64,000 nt of DNA from Prevotella sp. (GCA_017458125.1 JAFTGB010000004.1:106241-170240); one strand, 5' to 3'. Shown: positions 9,478 through 18,083, counted from the first letter of the stretch. A program made the numbers and translations. Notes: generated from the sequence alone by a model not told the origin.

Positions 9478-10738
9478 CTTAGGCATCTATCTCTACCAGT
9501 TAGGCGTTGCCGTCACGAGCCTTTTCAGCGAGAAGGTGCGCAAGATGTGGCGTGGTGAGCGCGAAGCCATACGTCTGCTGCGCCAGAAGGTCGACCCCGA
9601 GGCCAGCTATGTCTGGTTCCATGCCGCCTCCTTAGGCGAGTTCGAGCAGGGCCGACCGCTCATGGAGCAGCTGCGGCGCGAACATCCGGAGTATAAGATT
9701 CTGCTGACCTTCTTCTCGCCTTCGGGCTACGAGGTGCGCAAGAACTACGAAGGCGCCGACATCATCTGCTACCTGCCGCTCGACACCATCACCAACGCCC
9801 GCCGCTTCCTGCGTGCCGTCAGGCCCGTCATGGCCTTCTTCATCAAGTACGAGTTCTGGTACAACTACCTGCATATCCTCAAGCACCGCAATGTGCCTGT
9901 CTACAGCGTCAGCAGCATCTTCCGTCCCGGTCAGATATTCTTCCGCTGGTACGGTCGCCAGTACAGTCATGTGCTCAAGTGCTTCACCCGCTTCTACGTG
10001 CAGAACGAAGTTAGCCGCCAGCTGCTGCATTCGATAGGCATCACCGACGTGCAGGTGGTCGGCGACACCCGTTTCGACCGTGTGCTGCAAATCAAGGAGG
10101 CTGCCCGTCAGCTGTCCGTCGTCGAGGAGTTTTTGGGAGTTAGTGGCGAGAAGTTAGAGGTCGGTGAGAAACCCAAGGTCTTCGTAGCCGGTTCCTCATG
10201 GGAGCCAGACGAGGAGATTTTCATCCCTTGGTTTAAGCAGCATCCTGACTGGAAACTCATCATAGCCCCCCACGTCATCAGCGAGGAACACCTCCGCCAG
10301 ATAGAGTCCAAGCTGAAGGGCAAGGTCATCCGTTACAGCCAGTGTTCAGAAGGAAGTGCGGAAGCAAATTCTTCACTCTTCACTCTTCACTCTTCACGAT
10401 TCATCGAATGTTTCGGCCTGCTCAGCAGCATCTACCGCTATGCTGACGTCACCTACGTCGGCGGAGGCTTCGGCGTAGGCATTCACAACACGTTGGAGGC
10501 TGCCGTGTGGGACGTTCCCGTCATCTTCGGCCCTAACAACGAGCGCTTCCAGGAGGCTCAGGGCCTCAAGGCCTGTGGCGGCGGTTTCGAGATTAGCGGC
10601 CCCGCCGATTTCCAGCGCGTCATGCAGCAGTTCGCCGACCATCCCCAAGCCATCCGCGACGCCGGTCGCCAGTCGGGCCGTTTCGTCCAGCAGATGACCG
10701 GTGCCACTGAGAAAATCCTTGCCGACGTAAAGCTGTAA
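9470..10738 (+). CDS. waaA: 3-deoxy-D-manno-octulosonic acid (Kdo) transferase
   Basis: A 422-residue GT30 family enzyme that adds Kdo from CMP-Kdo to lipid A precursor at the inner membrane. Family marks are the N-terminal membrane helix, the [16 protein letters not shown] motif, FFSPSGYE, the [18 protein letters not shown] segment, the phosphate-binding [11 protein letters not shown] and the donor-site [15 protein letters not shown] followed by a [11 protein letters not shown] motif. Residues about 301-309 (SSLFTLHSS) are encoded by a TTCACTC tandem repeat (10371-10397) that sits in frame. The same peptide core FTLHSS occurs in IspG in this window for the same reason. The start overlaps the end of gltX. 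A cruciform-forming sequence follows the stop. Confidence 0.93.
   Translation: MYNLGIYLYQLGVAVTSLFSEKVRKMWRGEREAIRLLRQKVDPEASYVWFHAASLGEFEQGRPLMEQLRREHPEYKILLTFFSPSGYEVRKNYEGADIICYLPLDTITNARRFLRAVRPVMAFFIKYEFWYNYLHILKHRNVPVYSVSSIFRPGQIFFRWYGRQYSHVLKCFTRFYVQNEVSRQLLHSIGITDVQVVGDTRFDRVLQIKEAARQLSVVEEFLGVSGEKLEVGEKPKVFVAGSSWEPDEEIFIPWFKQHPDWKLIIAPHVISEEHLRQIESKLKGKVIRYSQCSEGSAEANSSLFTLHSSRFIECFGLLSSIYRYADVTYVGGGFGVGIHNTLEAAVWDVPVIFGPNNERFQEAQGLKACGGGFEISGPADFQRVMQQFADHPQAIRDAGRQSGRFVQQMTGATEKILADVKL
10371..10397 (+). repeat. TTCACTC tandem repeat in frame inside waaA
   Basis: About three and a half units of CTTCACT, 27 bp, coding SSLFTLHSS. An almost identical stretch is inside ispG at 43001-43030. 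Confidence 0.8.
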
Positions 10739-10763
10739 ACGCCGGTCGTCATCATGGCCCCCA

Positions 10764-10836
10764 AAAAGTGTGCCAACGCTGGGCACACTGTGTGCCTGCC
10801 GCTGGCACACTGTGTGCCTACCGTTGGCACACTTTT
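10764..10836. repeat. Nested palindrome array after waaA
   Basis: Outer arms AAAAGTGTGCCAACG (10764-10778) and CGTTGGCACACTTTT (10822-10836) are perfectly complementary over 15 bp. Between them are two copies of the 15-bp palindrome GGCACACTGTGTGCC (10782-10796 and 10804-10818). The RNA could fold as one long hairpin or as a three-way structure. It may end waaA transcription. Confidence 0.85.
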
Positions 10837-10910
10837 CGATTAGGCTGAAAAATTCTTGAGCGAATGGCGTTAATCTTCTAAAAATGCTTTCTCGTTTCAG
10901 CCTTATTTCG

Positions 10911-10918
10911 TATATTTG
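10911..10918 (+). promoter_or_regulatory. -7 box of the AraC-type regulator
   Basis: TATATTTG matches the Bacteroidetes consensus and lies 41 bp before the ATG at 10960. Confidence 0.65.
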
Positions 10919-10959
10919 CAAAACAGTGTCCAATAGAAAGGTTCAAGAATCATAGTACA

Positions 10960-12093
10960 ATGACAGGGAATGATGCCTATATGACGCTTTATGGAGCAGC
11001 AGCCATGCTGTCATTGGTAGCATGTTGCTATCTGCTGTTACGCCGGGCCAACGCCATCGCCCCTGATGTCACGTCTCCGGAACGCCTGCGCCGATGGACT
11101 GCAGCCTTATTTGCAAGCATGACTTTGAGCCATGTGTGGTATATGCCGGAATTCTATCTCAGCTCGGCTGAAGATGTTCTGCTGTGCAATCTTGTAGGTG
11201 GAACGCTCGACTTCATGACGCTTGTCCCTCTTGGAATAATCGTATTGCTGTCCATGCTGCAAGACCGCAGACGGCCTCTCTGGCCAGTCTGCGTTGCGGT
11301 GTCCCCACTTGTAGTCATCACGATGCTGTGCGCCGTCGCCCGTAGCATAGCACTTCTACCTATATTATATCTCTACTACCTGTGGTTGGGCATCGTCTTT
11401 GTGTCATATATGGTACGTCAGGTGCGACGCTACAGCCTCTGGCTGCGCGACAACTATGCCGATTTGGAGCACAAGGAGGTGTGGCAGAGTTTTGTTATAT
11501 TGGCCTTCATTCTGTTTTTTTTCGGCATTTACACCTTAGACCCCTACTATCGCGCCGTCAAATATATCATGCAATTAAACAACATGATCCTTGTGTGCTA
11601 TCTTCTGTGGCGAGTGGAGACGTTAAGCGACTTGAGTGCTCATGGGGTTTCGGAGGCTGAGATGACATCACCTGATAACCTTAAAAGCTCACAATCTGAT
11701 AACCTTAAAATCCCACAGTCTCTAAATCTCACCCCATTGCTGCAAAAGCATTGCATAGACACCCAGCTCTACTTACAGCATGACCTGACCTTGTTTCAGC
11801 TTGCCAAGGCTATTGGAACCAACCGCTACTATCTTAGCCAGTATTTCTCACACCGGGGTACGACATACAATGCCTACATCAACGGCCTGCGCATCCAGCA
11901 CTTTATGAGTATCTGTCGCAAGGCCGTCGCCAGTCAGCAATCCTTCACAGCTCAGCAGTTGGCCTTAGAGAGCGGTTTCCATCATTACCGCACGTTTAGC
12001 AATGCCTTCAAGCAGCAGACGGGGCAGACAGTGACAGGCTGGATGAAGGCTTGCTCGAAGGACAAGGCTCAGCAGGGGATAGAAGCACCCTAA
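10960..12093 (+). CDS. Membrane-anchored AraC-family transcriptional regulator
   Basis: A 377-residue protein. The N-terminal 220 residues contain six or seven hydrophobic helices (for example AAAMLSLVACCYLLL, LPILYLYYLWLGIVF, FVILAFILFFFGIYTL). The C-terminal 100 residues are an AraC/XylS helix-turn-helix domain (DLTLFQLAKAIGTNRYYLSQYF, then QQLALESGFHHYRTFSNAFK). This design, a membrane sensor fused directly to an AraC domain, is common in Bacteroidetes. The signal and targets are unknown. A linker around residues 228-255 has a short repeat (DNLKSSQSDNLKIPQS). The neighbouring amidohydrolase lipoprotein downstream, in the same orientation but after a terminator, is a possible but unproven target. 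Confidence 0.85.
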   Translation: MTGNDAYMTLYGAAAMLSLVACCYLLLRRANAIAPDVTSPERLRRWTAALFASMTLSHVWYMPEFYLSSAEDVLLCNLVGGTLDFMTLVPLGIIVLLSMLQDRRRPLWPVCVAVSPLVVITMLCAVARSIALLPILYLYYLWLGIVFVSYMVRQVRRYSLWLRDNYADLEHKEVWQSFVILAFILFFFGIYTLDPYYRAVKYIMQLNNMILVCYLLWRVETLSDLSAHGVSEAEMTSPDNLKSSQSDNLKIPQSLNLTPLLQKHCIDTQLYLQHDLTLFQLAKAIGTNRYYLSQYFSHRGTTYNAYINGLRIQHFMSICRKAVASQQSFTAQQLALESGFHHYRTFSNAFKQQTGQTVTGWMKACSKDKAQQGIEAP

Positions 12094-12129
12094 AGTGGAA
12101 AAATCTGCAAAAGTAATAGTAAAATCTGC

Positions 12130-12169
12130 AAGAATCACGGCTTACGACATGAGCCGTGATTCTTTTTTT
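12130..12169 (+). terminator. Rho-independent terminator after the AraC gene
   Basis: Stem AAGAATCACGGCT / AGCCGTGATTCTT (13 bp, loop about 9 nt) followed by a T run. Confidence 0.9.
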
Positions 12170-12269
12170 AGGGGAAAACACTAACTTTGCCAACAGCTAT
12201 GCTCGACAAAAACCAGGTTTGTAAAAGCTGAATATAAATAGAGATTGTATAAACGCAAATAAACAAGCA

Positions 12270-14060
12270 ATGAAAACAATTAGCAAAAGTATGAAGAGGA
12301 TGCTGTCATGCATCGTAGTTTTAGGCGGCGTTGTTGCAGCGGGTATGCTTGCCAGTTGCTCGGACAAAGACAACTCAAAAGAAGATACCCCTTCGGAAAA
12401 GAAAGGTGCCGACCTCGTGGTTTATGGTAAGATTTTCACTTCCGAAAACAACCAGATTGTAGAAGCCTTTGCCGTGAAAGACGGCAAGTACGTCTATGTG
12501 GGTGACAAGAAGGGCGCCGAGGTCTTTGTTGAGGCAGGAAAGACCGAAGTGGTGGACTATACTGGCAAAGGCCTCGTGATGTCCGGCTGTGGTAACGGAC
12601 ACTCTCACTACATGCTGGGTTATGCCCTTAAGACCATCGGCACGATAATCAGTTTAGAGGATGATTCGGAAAAGCTGCTCAAGGAAATCGTTCCCGCTGC
12701 CGTCAAAAAGGCAAGGGCTGAAGGCGCAACGTCAATCTTTGCCCAAGGCTGGCGTCTGCAGAGCCTTGAGCCTCAAGTGCCTACCCGTGAGGATCTGGAT
12801 GCCATCTGCAGCGACATACCCATATACCTCCTCGATGAGGAGTGCCACAAGGCACTGGCCAACACCATCCTGCTGAAGAAGGCCGGCATCATCAAGGAAG
12901 ACGGTACCGCAGGCAGGACAGCATTGCGCGGCGGCGAGATAGTGACAGATGCTAACGGCATGCCTACTGGTATGCTGAAAGAGCAGGCCCAAACCTATGT
13001 GCGCCAGTTCCTGGACAATGACAACCTCTATACCCTCGACAGGGCCATAGCCAACCTTGCGGAAATCGAGCAATACATGCTGTCAGTGGGTTATACGATG
13101 TACCACGGGGGCTGGGGTAACTATTTCGTCAACACGAATTACTACGAGGCTTGTCAGCAGCTGGACAATGCCGGCAAGCTGCACTTTGTGGTGGGCCTGC
13201 CCTACGAGATAGAGAGCTGGATGGATATGGACGAGGCTCTGGCCAGAGCCGTTGATGCCAAGAAGTTCGCTTCCAAGCGCGTCTTGCCAAGATGGATCAA
13301 GTTGCTCTACGACGGTGGGGTCGAAGCAGGAACAGGAATTGTGGACCCGCTCTATCCCGACGGTCACCAGGGCATTGCCAACTGGACGGAAGCAGAGGTG
13401 ACGGAGCTGACGCGCAAGGCTAATGCCCAAGGTCTGACTATTCACATACACGTGATGGGCAACAAGGGAGTCAATCAAGTGGTCAACGCCTTCGTCAATG
13501 GCGGAAAGGACGAGATGCGCAATACGCTGGTACACGTACGCAACGTCGATGAGGCCGATTACAAGCGTATGGCAGAGCATAACATCTATGTCACCTCTGG
13601 CGTGACTTGGCATCATGCCCAAACAGGATTGGCTGACCTGCTTCGGCAGTATGGCATGACTCCCATAGGTCAGGAGGACAAGTCGTATCCTTTTAAGTCT
13701 TTCTTCGACAACAACATTCCCGTGACCATCCACTCAGACTATCCTGCACTGAGCGGCAGTCCCGACGACCCGTTCGGCATCATGGAGATTGCAGTGACTG
13801 GAGTGCTTTGGTCTGAGAACGGTACTCCTTGGTGGCCAGAAGAACTTGCCACTCGCGAACAGACTCTCGCTGCCATGACCATCAACGTTGCCAAACAGAT
13901 GTTCATTGAGAATGAAAGAGGCAGTATCAGCACTGGCAAATATGCCGACTTCCTCCTTCTTAATCAGGATGTGCTAACCTGTCCTGTGAACGAAATTCAC
14001 TCTACCAAGCCTGTAGCCACCTACTTCGAGGGCAAGAAGGTGTTCCCGGTAGTGAAATAA
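12270..14060 (+). CDS. Amidohydrolase family lipoprotein (YtcJ-like)
   Basis: A 596-residue lipoprotein: the signal peptide ends in LASC with Cys30 as the lipidation site, followed by a charged linker (SDKDNSKEDTPSEKKG). The rest is an amidohydrolase-3 fold of the YtcJ group. The N-terminal beta-sandwich (ADLVVYGKIFTSENNQIVEA, then VKDGKYVYVGD) leads into the metal site GHSHYM. A probable metal-ligand region IHIHVMGNKGVNQV, the VTIHSDYPALSG motif, and the C-terminal GSISTGKYADFLLLNQD follow. Such enzymes hydrolyse amide or ester bonds of small molecules. The substrate is unknown. Lipidation suggests a periplasmic or surface location, unusual for the cytosolic relatives. It has its own terminator. 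Confidence 0.85.
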   Translation: MKTISKSMKRMLSCIVVLGGVVAAGMLASCSDKDNSKEDTPSEKKGADLVVYGKIFTSENNQIVEAFAVKDGKYVYVGDKKGAEVFVEAGKTEVVDYTGKGLVMSGCGNGHSHYMLGYALKTIGTIISLEDDSEKLLKEIVPAAVKKARAEGATSIFAQGWRLQSLEPQVPTREDLDAICSDIPIYLLDEECHKALANTILLKKAGIIKEDGTAGRTALRGGEIVTDANGMPTGMLKEQAQTYVRQFLDNDNLYTLDRAIANLAEIEQYMLSVGYTMYHGGWGNYFVNTNYYEACQQLDNAGKLHFVVGLPYEIESWMDMDEALARAVDAKKFASKRVLPRWIKLLYDGGVEAGTGIVDPLYPDGHQGIANWTEAEVTELTRKANAQGLTIHIHVMGNKGVNQVVNAFVNGGKDEMRNTLVHVRNVDEADYKRMAEHNIYVTSGVTWHHAQTGLADLLRQYGMTPIGQEDKSYPFKSFFDNNIPVTIHSDYPALSGSPDDPFGIMEIAVTGVLWSENGTPWWPEELATREQTLAAMTINVAKQMFIENERGSISTGKYADFLLLNQDVLTCPVNEIHSTKPVATYFEGKKVFPVVK

Positions 14061-14080
14061 GGATATACATTCATGGAATC

Positions 14081-14118
14081 AAGAAGAGAATGCGTCGACG
14101 CATTCTCTTCTTTTTTTT
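14081..14118 (+). terminator. Rho-independent terminator after the amidohydrolase
   Basis: Stem of 13-14 bp (AGAAGAGAATGCG / CGCATTCTCTTCT) with loop TCGA, followed by a T run. Confidence 0.93.
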
Positions 14119-14184
14119 CTGCCATCTGGAGCCTCTCACCAGCTAAAAAACGCCCAAACCTTTGGTTGTTCTGATTTTTTTCCG

Positions 14185-14192
14185 TATCTTTG
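14185..14192 (+). promoter_or_regulatory. -7 box in front of the structured 14.2-14.5 kb region
   Basis: TATCTTTG, consensus TAnnTTTG, predicts a transcript start near 14198. The next start codon is some 360 bp away, so the transcript begins with a long untranslated stretch. Confidence 0.6.
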
Positions 14193-14197
14193 CCCGC

Positions 14198-14475
14198 ACT
14201 GTCAGTTAGTCCATCCGTGGGCGGCGGGCGGTCTTATATATGAGAAAGACGTTTTCGAACGTCTGTCGTTGTAGGTCGTGAATCTCGCAAGTTCCTTATC
14301 TCTACAACAGGCAGATGGCAACGAGACGTCTGCGGTGGTACGTTTCTATATACCTTAAATATTTATATAGTTCGTGCTGGCGTGGGCTAACTGCGTTGTC
14401 TATCCTGTGTAGAGAGGGCAATGCGAGAGCCTGCGACCTCAGGGTAGACGAGAGAACAGACACCTACGCCATTTT
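14198..14475 (+). ncRNA. Candidate structured RNA (non-coding RNA or long leader)
   Basis: No convincing reading frame lies here, yet the sequence holds many helices. A 7-bp hairpin has a TTCG loop (14247-14253 with 14258-14264). GTTGTAG pairs with CTACAAC (14268-14274 with 14302-14308). GCAGA pairs with TCTGC (14311-14315 with 14329-14333). A 12-bp hairpin is formed by 14338-14342 plus 14346-14352 with 14364-14370 plus 14373-14377. A 9-bp helix (14378-14386 with 14463-14471) encloses a 10-bp helix (14398-14407 with 14440-14449, one G-U). I saw no match to tmRNA, RNase P RNA, the SRP core or known riboswitch motifs. It could be a free small RNA or the 5' leader of the lipoprotein-LysM pair. 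Confidence 0.5.
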
Positions 14476-14555
14476 CGTATGATAAGCAAAACCTAAAACT
14501 GCTCATTAAAATTGCCGAAGTTGGGGTGTTGAGGAGGCAAGGAAAACGAAGAAAA

Positions 14556-15413
14556 ATGAAACGGAATTATTTATTGTGTTTAATGTTTTTGGCAGTGACA
14601 GCCTTTACTTCTTGTGGTAATAAAACAGAGAAACTGCAGCAGGAAGTGGACTCATTGCAGTCTGCACTTAAACAGCGGAATCAAGACTACTCCAACCTGC
14701 AGAACTTCGTGTCTGTAGTCAGCGACGGTCTGAATGCTATCAACATTCAAGAGAACAACATCTTCCGTGCCGACCCGGAGAAACCGCTTCCAAACCGTGA
14801 GCAGATGAAACAGTCGCTGGCACAACTCAAAGAGACATTGCAGCAACAGCGCGACAGGATAGAGCAACTGGAAAAGAAAGTCTCGACAGGTAGTGCCGAT
14901 GCCGCAAAACTCCGCACCATCATCACTGCCCTTAAACAGCAGATTGCCCAGAAAGACGCGCAAATATCAGACCTAATGACCCAGTTAGAGCAAAGCAAAC
15001 TGTCTGTAGCACAGCTGACGAGCCGTGTAGGGACGTTGACACAAAAGACAACGGAACAGGCATCTCAGATTGCTCAGCAGGAGGAGGTGATGCAGGCACA
15101 GGACCAGATACTGAACGAGGGTTACGTCAAGATGGGCTCGAAAAAGGAGCTGAAGGACGCTGGTCTTCTCTCAGGCGGATTTCTGAAGAAGACGAAAGTA
15201 AACTACTCCAACATCAACCTTGACCTGTTCCAGAAGATAGACATCCGCGAGGCGACCAGCATCACGATACCCTCTACGTCACCGAAAATTCTGACTAATG
15301 TTCCCGCTGGCTCCTACACTTTGCAAAAGGAAGGCCAGAGCACCATCCTTGTCATTTCAGACCCCACCGCCTTCTGGAGCGTGTCTAACTTCCTGATTAT
15401 CCAAACGAAATAG
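14556..15413 (+). CDS. Coiled-coil lipoprotein
   Basis: A 285-residue lipoprotein of unknown function. I chose the ATG at 14556 because it gives a clean lipoprotein signal (MKRNYLLCLMFLAVTAFTSC, Cys20); an upstream GTG at 14526 would only add a basic stretch. Residues 25-195 are heptad-rich coiled coil (KLQQEVDSLQSALKQRNQDY, ALKQQIAQKDAQISDLMTQL). The last 90 residues form a small globular domain (KMGSKKELKDAGLLSGGFLK, then a strand-rich end). It is followed 19 bp later by the LysM gene, so the pair is probably an operon working in the envelope. A spacer or scaffold role is an inference from shape only. Confidence 0.8.
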   Translation: MKRNYLLCLMFLAVTAFTSCGNKTEKLQQEVDSLQSALKQRNQDYSNLQNFVSVVSDGLNAINIQENNIFRADPEKPLPNREQMKQSLAQLKETLQQQRDRIEQLEKKVSTGSADAAKLRTIITALKQQIAQKDAQISDLMTQLEQSKLSVAQLTSRVGTLTQKTTEQASQIAQQEEVMQAQDQILNEGYVKMGSKKELKDAGLLSGGFLKKTKVNYSNINLDLFQKIDIREATSITIPSTSPKILTNVPAGSYTLQKEGQSTILVISDPTAFWSVSNFLIIQTK

Positions 15414-15432
15414 AACAACGAAAGCAGAGACT

Positions 15433-16764
15433 ATGAAGAAACTATTCATCACTATTCTCCTATCCCTTGGCATCAGTACGGCTGCCTTGGCCCAGCAGGC
15501 GGAACATCAGGTGAAACGCGGCGAGACCTTTGCCTCCATAGCCGCCAAATACGGCATCACAGAGGCCGCGCTGCGCAAAGCCAACGCCGACAGGAAAACA
15601 GCCTTTGCAGGGATGAAACTGAGGATACCAGCAGCGAAAACAACGTCCGAGAAGTTTACAGTTGACACTCCTGTCCCAATTTCTGAACCTACCGTTCAGC
15701 CATCTGCACCAACTACTGAACCTACCGTTCAGCCATCCGCACCAACGACAGAACATAGCGGTAACAGCTTCAGTATGGTCAATTTCAACAAAGGAAAAGA
15801 GTATTTCTACAACAAAAAGTGGAAGAAGGCTATAAAAGCCTTCAACAATGTCCTTGCTGACCCTATGGCTGATGAAGAAACGAAGCAGTTAAGCTCACAG
15901 TTTTTAGCTCAGGCTCAGCAGCAACAGCAAGAAAGAAAAGAACGGCGTGAGGCGTTCTGGAGCATGCTTTCCAAGGGCCTCAAAGCTGTGGGGAACACGC
16001 TTGTTGAGACGGTGGATGTGTTACAACAACATGAAAACAGAAGCAACAATACTTATGCTCAAAATCAAGGCGAGCAAAGCGGTATAGATGGTAACCAGCT
16101 GCCAGATTATTATAATATTGACAACAATACCTCTACTGACCCAAGAATTGCTTCCTTGGAACAGCGCATTAAAGCACTTAAAATAGAATATAATGAACTA
16201 AAGCAACAATCTGATGCTATTGGAAAAGAGGCTTCACTGGCAAATAATGCTGAAATGGAAGCTTTAGGTAATAAATATAGAAAGAAAACACCCAAAGCAA
16301 CAGGTTATGACCCTAATGCAGTTAGAGGAACCAGAACTGTATTGAGTAGTACATCCACAAAAGGCCATTGGGAGGCAATGCAAACGTTTGCCAGAATGGA
16401 AAAGAATAGAGAACAGGCTTCCCAGAAACAATTAGAAATAGCAAAAAAAATGTCCGATATATCAATACAAATTCGCCAATTAGAAGGCCAGCTTGCTAAT
16501 CTAAAAGGTGAAATGCATAATGATTCTGGTAATGAATACCAAAATAGCAAATCGGATAACTCTACATTTTCTGAACATTCCACTAAAGTAAAATGTAGTA
16601 TCTGCAATGGAAGCGGAGATTGTAAAGAATGCGGTGGAAGAGGATGGAGAGCAAAGCGTAAAAATGAAATTGAAGACTGCAAAACATGCCATGGTAATAA
16701 AAGATGTAGATATTGTTATGGCAAAGGGTTCCGCTGGATAAATCATGGTTATAAAATAGATTGA
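15433..16764 (+). CDS. Exported LysM protein with C-terminal DnaJ-like zinc finger
   Basis: A 443-residue protein with a signal peptide (MKKLFITILLSLGISTAALA), one LysM domain (residues about 22-66, HQVKRGETFASIAAKYGI) expected to bind peptidoglycan, a Pro/Thr linker with a duplicated PTVQPSAPTTE motif, a short TPR-like helix pair (KGKEYFYNKKWKKAIKAFNN), a Gln-rich and charged middle part, and at the end four CxxC-type pairs (CSICNGSGDCKECGGRG, then CKTCHGNKRCRYCYGKG) like the DnaJ central zinc domain. The mix of a wall-binding domain and a DnaJ-type finger is unusual. From about 15.8 kb the DNA is much richer in A/T than its neighbours, which suggests that the 3' part has a different history. 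Confidence 0.78.
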   Translation: MKKLFITILLSLGISTAALAQQAEHQVKRGETFASIAAKYGITEAALRKANADRKTAFAGMKLRIPAAKTTSEKFTVDTPVPISEPTVQPSAPTTEPTVQPSAPTTEHSGNSFSMVNFNKGKEYFYNKKWKKAIKAFNNVLADPMADEETKQLSSQFLAQAQQQQQERKERREAFWSMLSKGLKAVGNTLVETVDVLQQHENRSNNTYAQNQGEQSGIDGNQLPDYYNIDNNTSTDPRIASLEQRIKALKIEYNELKQQSDAIGKEASLANNAEMEALGNKYRKKTPKATGYDPNAVRGTRTVLSSTSTKGHWEAMQTFARMEKNREQASQKQLEIAKKMSDISIQIRQLEGQLANLKGEMHNDSGNEYQNSKSDNSTFSEHSTKVKCSICNGSGDCKECGGRGWRAKRKNEIEDCKTCHGNKRCRYCYGKGFRWINHGYKID

Positions 16765-16933
16765 ACCAAAATGTAAATCCATGTTTGTTGAAACAACAAA
16801 ACTGGACAAAAGGAGATAAGATAGGACGTATATGGAAATGGGTAATTAAACAGATGAATATGACGTCATTCTTCCCCTCACAGGCATTGACTAATAGTTG
16901 ACGAAACTTGAAACTAAGATAGAAGATGGATTG

Positions 16934-17278
16934 CTAAACGTTGAATCCAAGTTCGCGCGCCATCTGTTTGATGACATTCAGCTTAACGGTGGACGCATCC
17001 TCCTTGTCGTAAATGGTGAGAAGGGCTATGCGTCCCTCATGCTCGGCAACAATGGCGTTGGCCGTGATGACGCGGGCACCGCCAGACTTGCCGCGCCCCT
17101 TGGACGTAATGGACATACGAATCTTGCGGATGCCGGGACAGAGTTCGGCACCTTGGAGGGGATTCTCTTGAAGACTGTCGCGGAAGTCTCTAATGTCATC
17201 GGGCAGACTTCGATATCTTTTATAGAGTCGTTTGAAACTATGCTCAAACTCGGGATGACTCTGAATGGCGTAACTCAT
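16934..17278 (-). CDS. RelE/ParE-family toxin
   Basis: A 114-residue protein with the basic alpha/beta fold of the RelE/ParE toxins: HPEFEHSFKRLYKRYRSL at the N-terminus, a central GIRKIRMSITSKGRGKSGGA segment, and the strand IALLTIYDKEDASTVKLN. Members either cut mRNA at the ribosome or poison gyrase. Which applies here cannot be read from sequence. It is downstream of, and overlaps by 35 bp, a Phd/YefM-type antitoxin gene, so toxin translation is coupled to the antitoxin. The C-terminus (QMARELGFNV) is complete. Confidence 0.85.
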   Translation of the reverse strand: MSYAIQSHPEFEHSFKRLYKRYRSLPDDIRDFRDSLQENPLQGAELCPGIRKIRMSITSKGRGKSGGARVITANAIVAEHEGRIALLTIYDKEDASTVKLNVIKQMARELGFNV

Positions 17279-17516
17279 CTAAAAACTCATCTAATGGTCG
17301 GAACTTGTCTGACTTCCCTGTCTCTAAATATTCTTTCCAGTCCTTCATCCCCTGGCAAATCTCTGCCGTCACATCGCGCTTGGGTTTCTCATCCTCGACG
17401 GGCATCAGACGGACGCTGCCACGACGTGACTTCAGCACAACTTGCTCGCCACGTAAGGCCATATCCAGATACTTGGTCTGGTTGGTTCGGAAATCTCTTG
17501 TAGTTACAATGGTCAT
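17244..17516 (-). CDS. Phd/YefM-type antitoxin
   Basis: A 90-residue protein whose N-terminus (MTIVTTRDFRTNQTKYLDMA) and following segment (GEQVVLKSRRGSVRLMPVED) match the DNA-binding domain of Phd/YefM antitoxins. The C-terminal half is acidic and amphipathic and is expected to wrap the toxin. It lies first in a two-gene operon, as is usual for a cognate antitoxin that also represses its own promoter. A TACCTTTG box (complement, near 17545) upstream of the start fits the promoter consensus. Confidence 0.85.
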   Translation of the reverse strand: MTIVTTRDFRTNQTKYLDMALRGEQVVLKSRRGSVRLMPVEDEKPKRDVTAEICQGMKDWKEYLETGKSDKFRPLDEFLDELRHSESSRV

Positions 17517-17615
17517 AATCTACTGCTTTTAAGGTCTCACGCTGCAAAGGTACGAATAAATAATTAAAAGATTAGAAGTTTCGGACAAAAACTTGGCTGC
17601 TTCGTTTTTTTTGGC

Positions 17616-17623
17616 TACCTTTG
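17616..17623 (+). promoter_or_regulatory. -7 box abutting a GTG start (probable leaderless transcript)
   Basis: TACCTTTG is followed by CAGCC and then the GTG at 17629. A TTGG-like -33 element lies about 20 bp upstream. Transcription would start at or next to the start codon. Confidence 0.6.
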
Positions 17624-17628
17624 CAGCC

Positions 17629-17976
17629 GTGAACGCAAAAACGAAGAGACATATTGCTTCCTGGGTGCTGTTGGCAGCGTTCCTGCCGATGCTTGTTGTG
17701 GCATCGCTGCACATCCATCCGCAGGTCTCTTTCGGTGGCGATGCCTGCACGGAGTGCATCCATCACCACTGTGGCGGACACCTGACGCAGCAGACGACGC
17801 CCTTTCATGCCTGTGTGCTCTGTCAGTTTCTGACGCTGACCATGCTGGCCGTAGCCGTTGCTACGGTGTATATATATAATAAGGTGTGCAGGACTGCACC
17901 TGACTGTGGACACCGCAATGTGTGTGTGGCTCACAGTGGCATGGTAGGTCTGCGGGCACCGCCTGCTGTCTGGTAG
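17629..17976 (+). CDS. Small His/Cys-rich membrane protein (DUF6769-like)
   Basis: About 115 residues if started at the GTG 17629, which follows a promoter box by 5 bp. Upstream in-frame ATG 17593 would lie before the promoter. It has two hydrophobic helices (IASWVLLAAFLPMLVVASL and CQFLTLTMLAVAVATVYIY) around a short loop rich in metal ligands (HIHPQ, CTECIHHHCGGH, FHACVLC). I know similar small proteins next to TonB receptors in Bacteroidetes; the DUF6769 label is from memory. Placed before a TonB receptor and a His-rich lipoprotein, it probably handles a transition metal such as zinc or copper. It may use a leaderless mRNA. Confidence 0.65.
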   Translation: MNAKTKRHIASWVLLAAFLPMLVVASLHIHPQVSFGGDACTECIHHHCGGHLTQQTTPFHACVLCQFLTLTMLAVAVATVYIYNKVCRTAPDCGHRNVCVAHSGMVGLRAPPAVW

Positions 17977-18083
17977 TAACCTTCGTTTTTTGGGAGATGC
18001 CGGTACCGCTTGTTGGCGGGCAACGGCTTCATGGTGGATTCCTGACGGGGTTCATCTCTAATGTTGATTTAACAGACAGCAAC

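Noticed and set aside
14198-14475. tmRNA or RNase P RNA
   Set aside because: No tRNA-like ends or tag frame for tmRNA and no conserved RNase P core (GAGGAAAGUC, ACAGAA...GGCUUA).
16898-17503. 201-codon plus-strand frame opposite the Phd/RelE pair
   Set aside because: The minus-strand pair has recognisable domains, a promoter and the usual overlap; the plus frame has none of these.
17593-17628. ATG 17593 as start of the His/Cys-rich membrane protein
   Set aside because: It lies upstream of the predicted transcript start (TACCTTTG at 17616), so it would not be in the mRNA.
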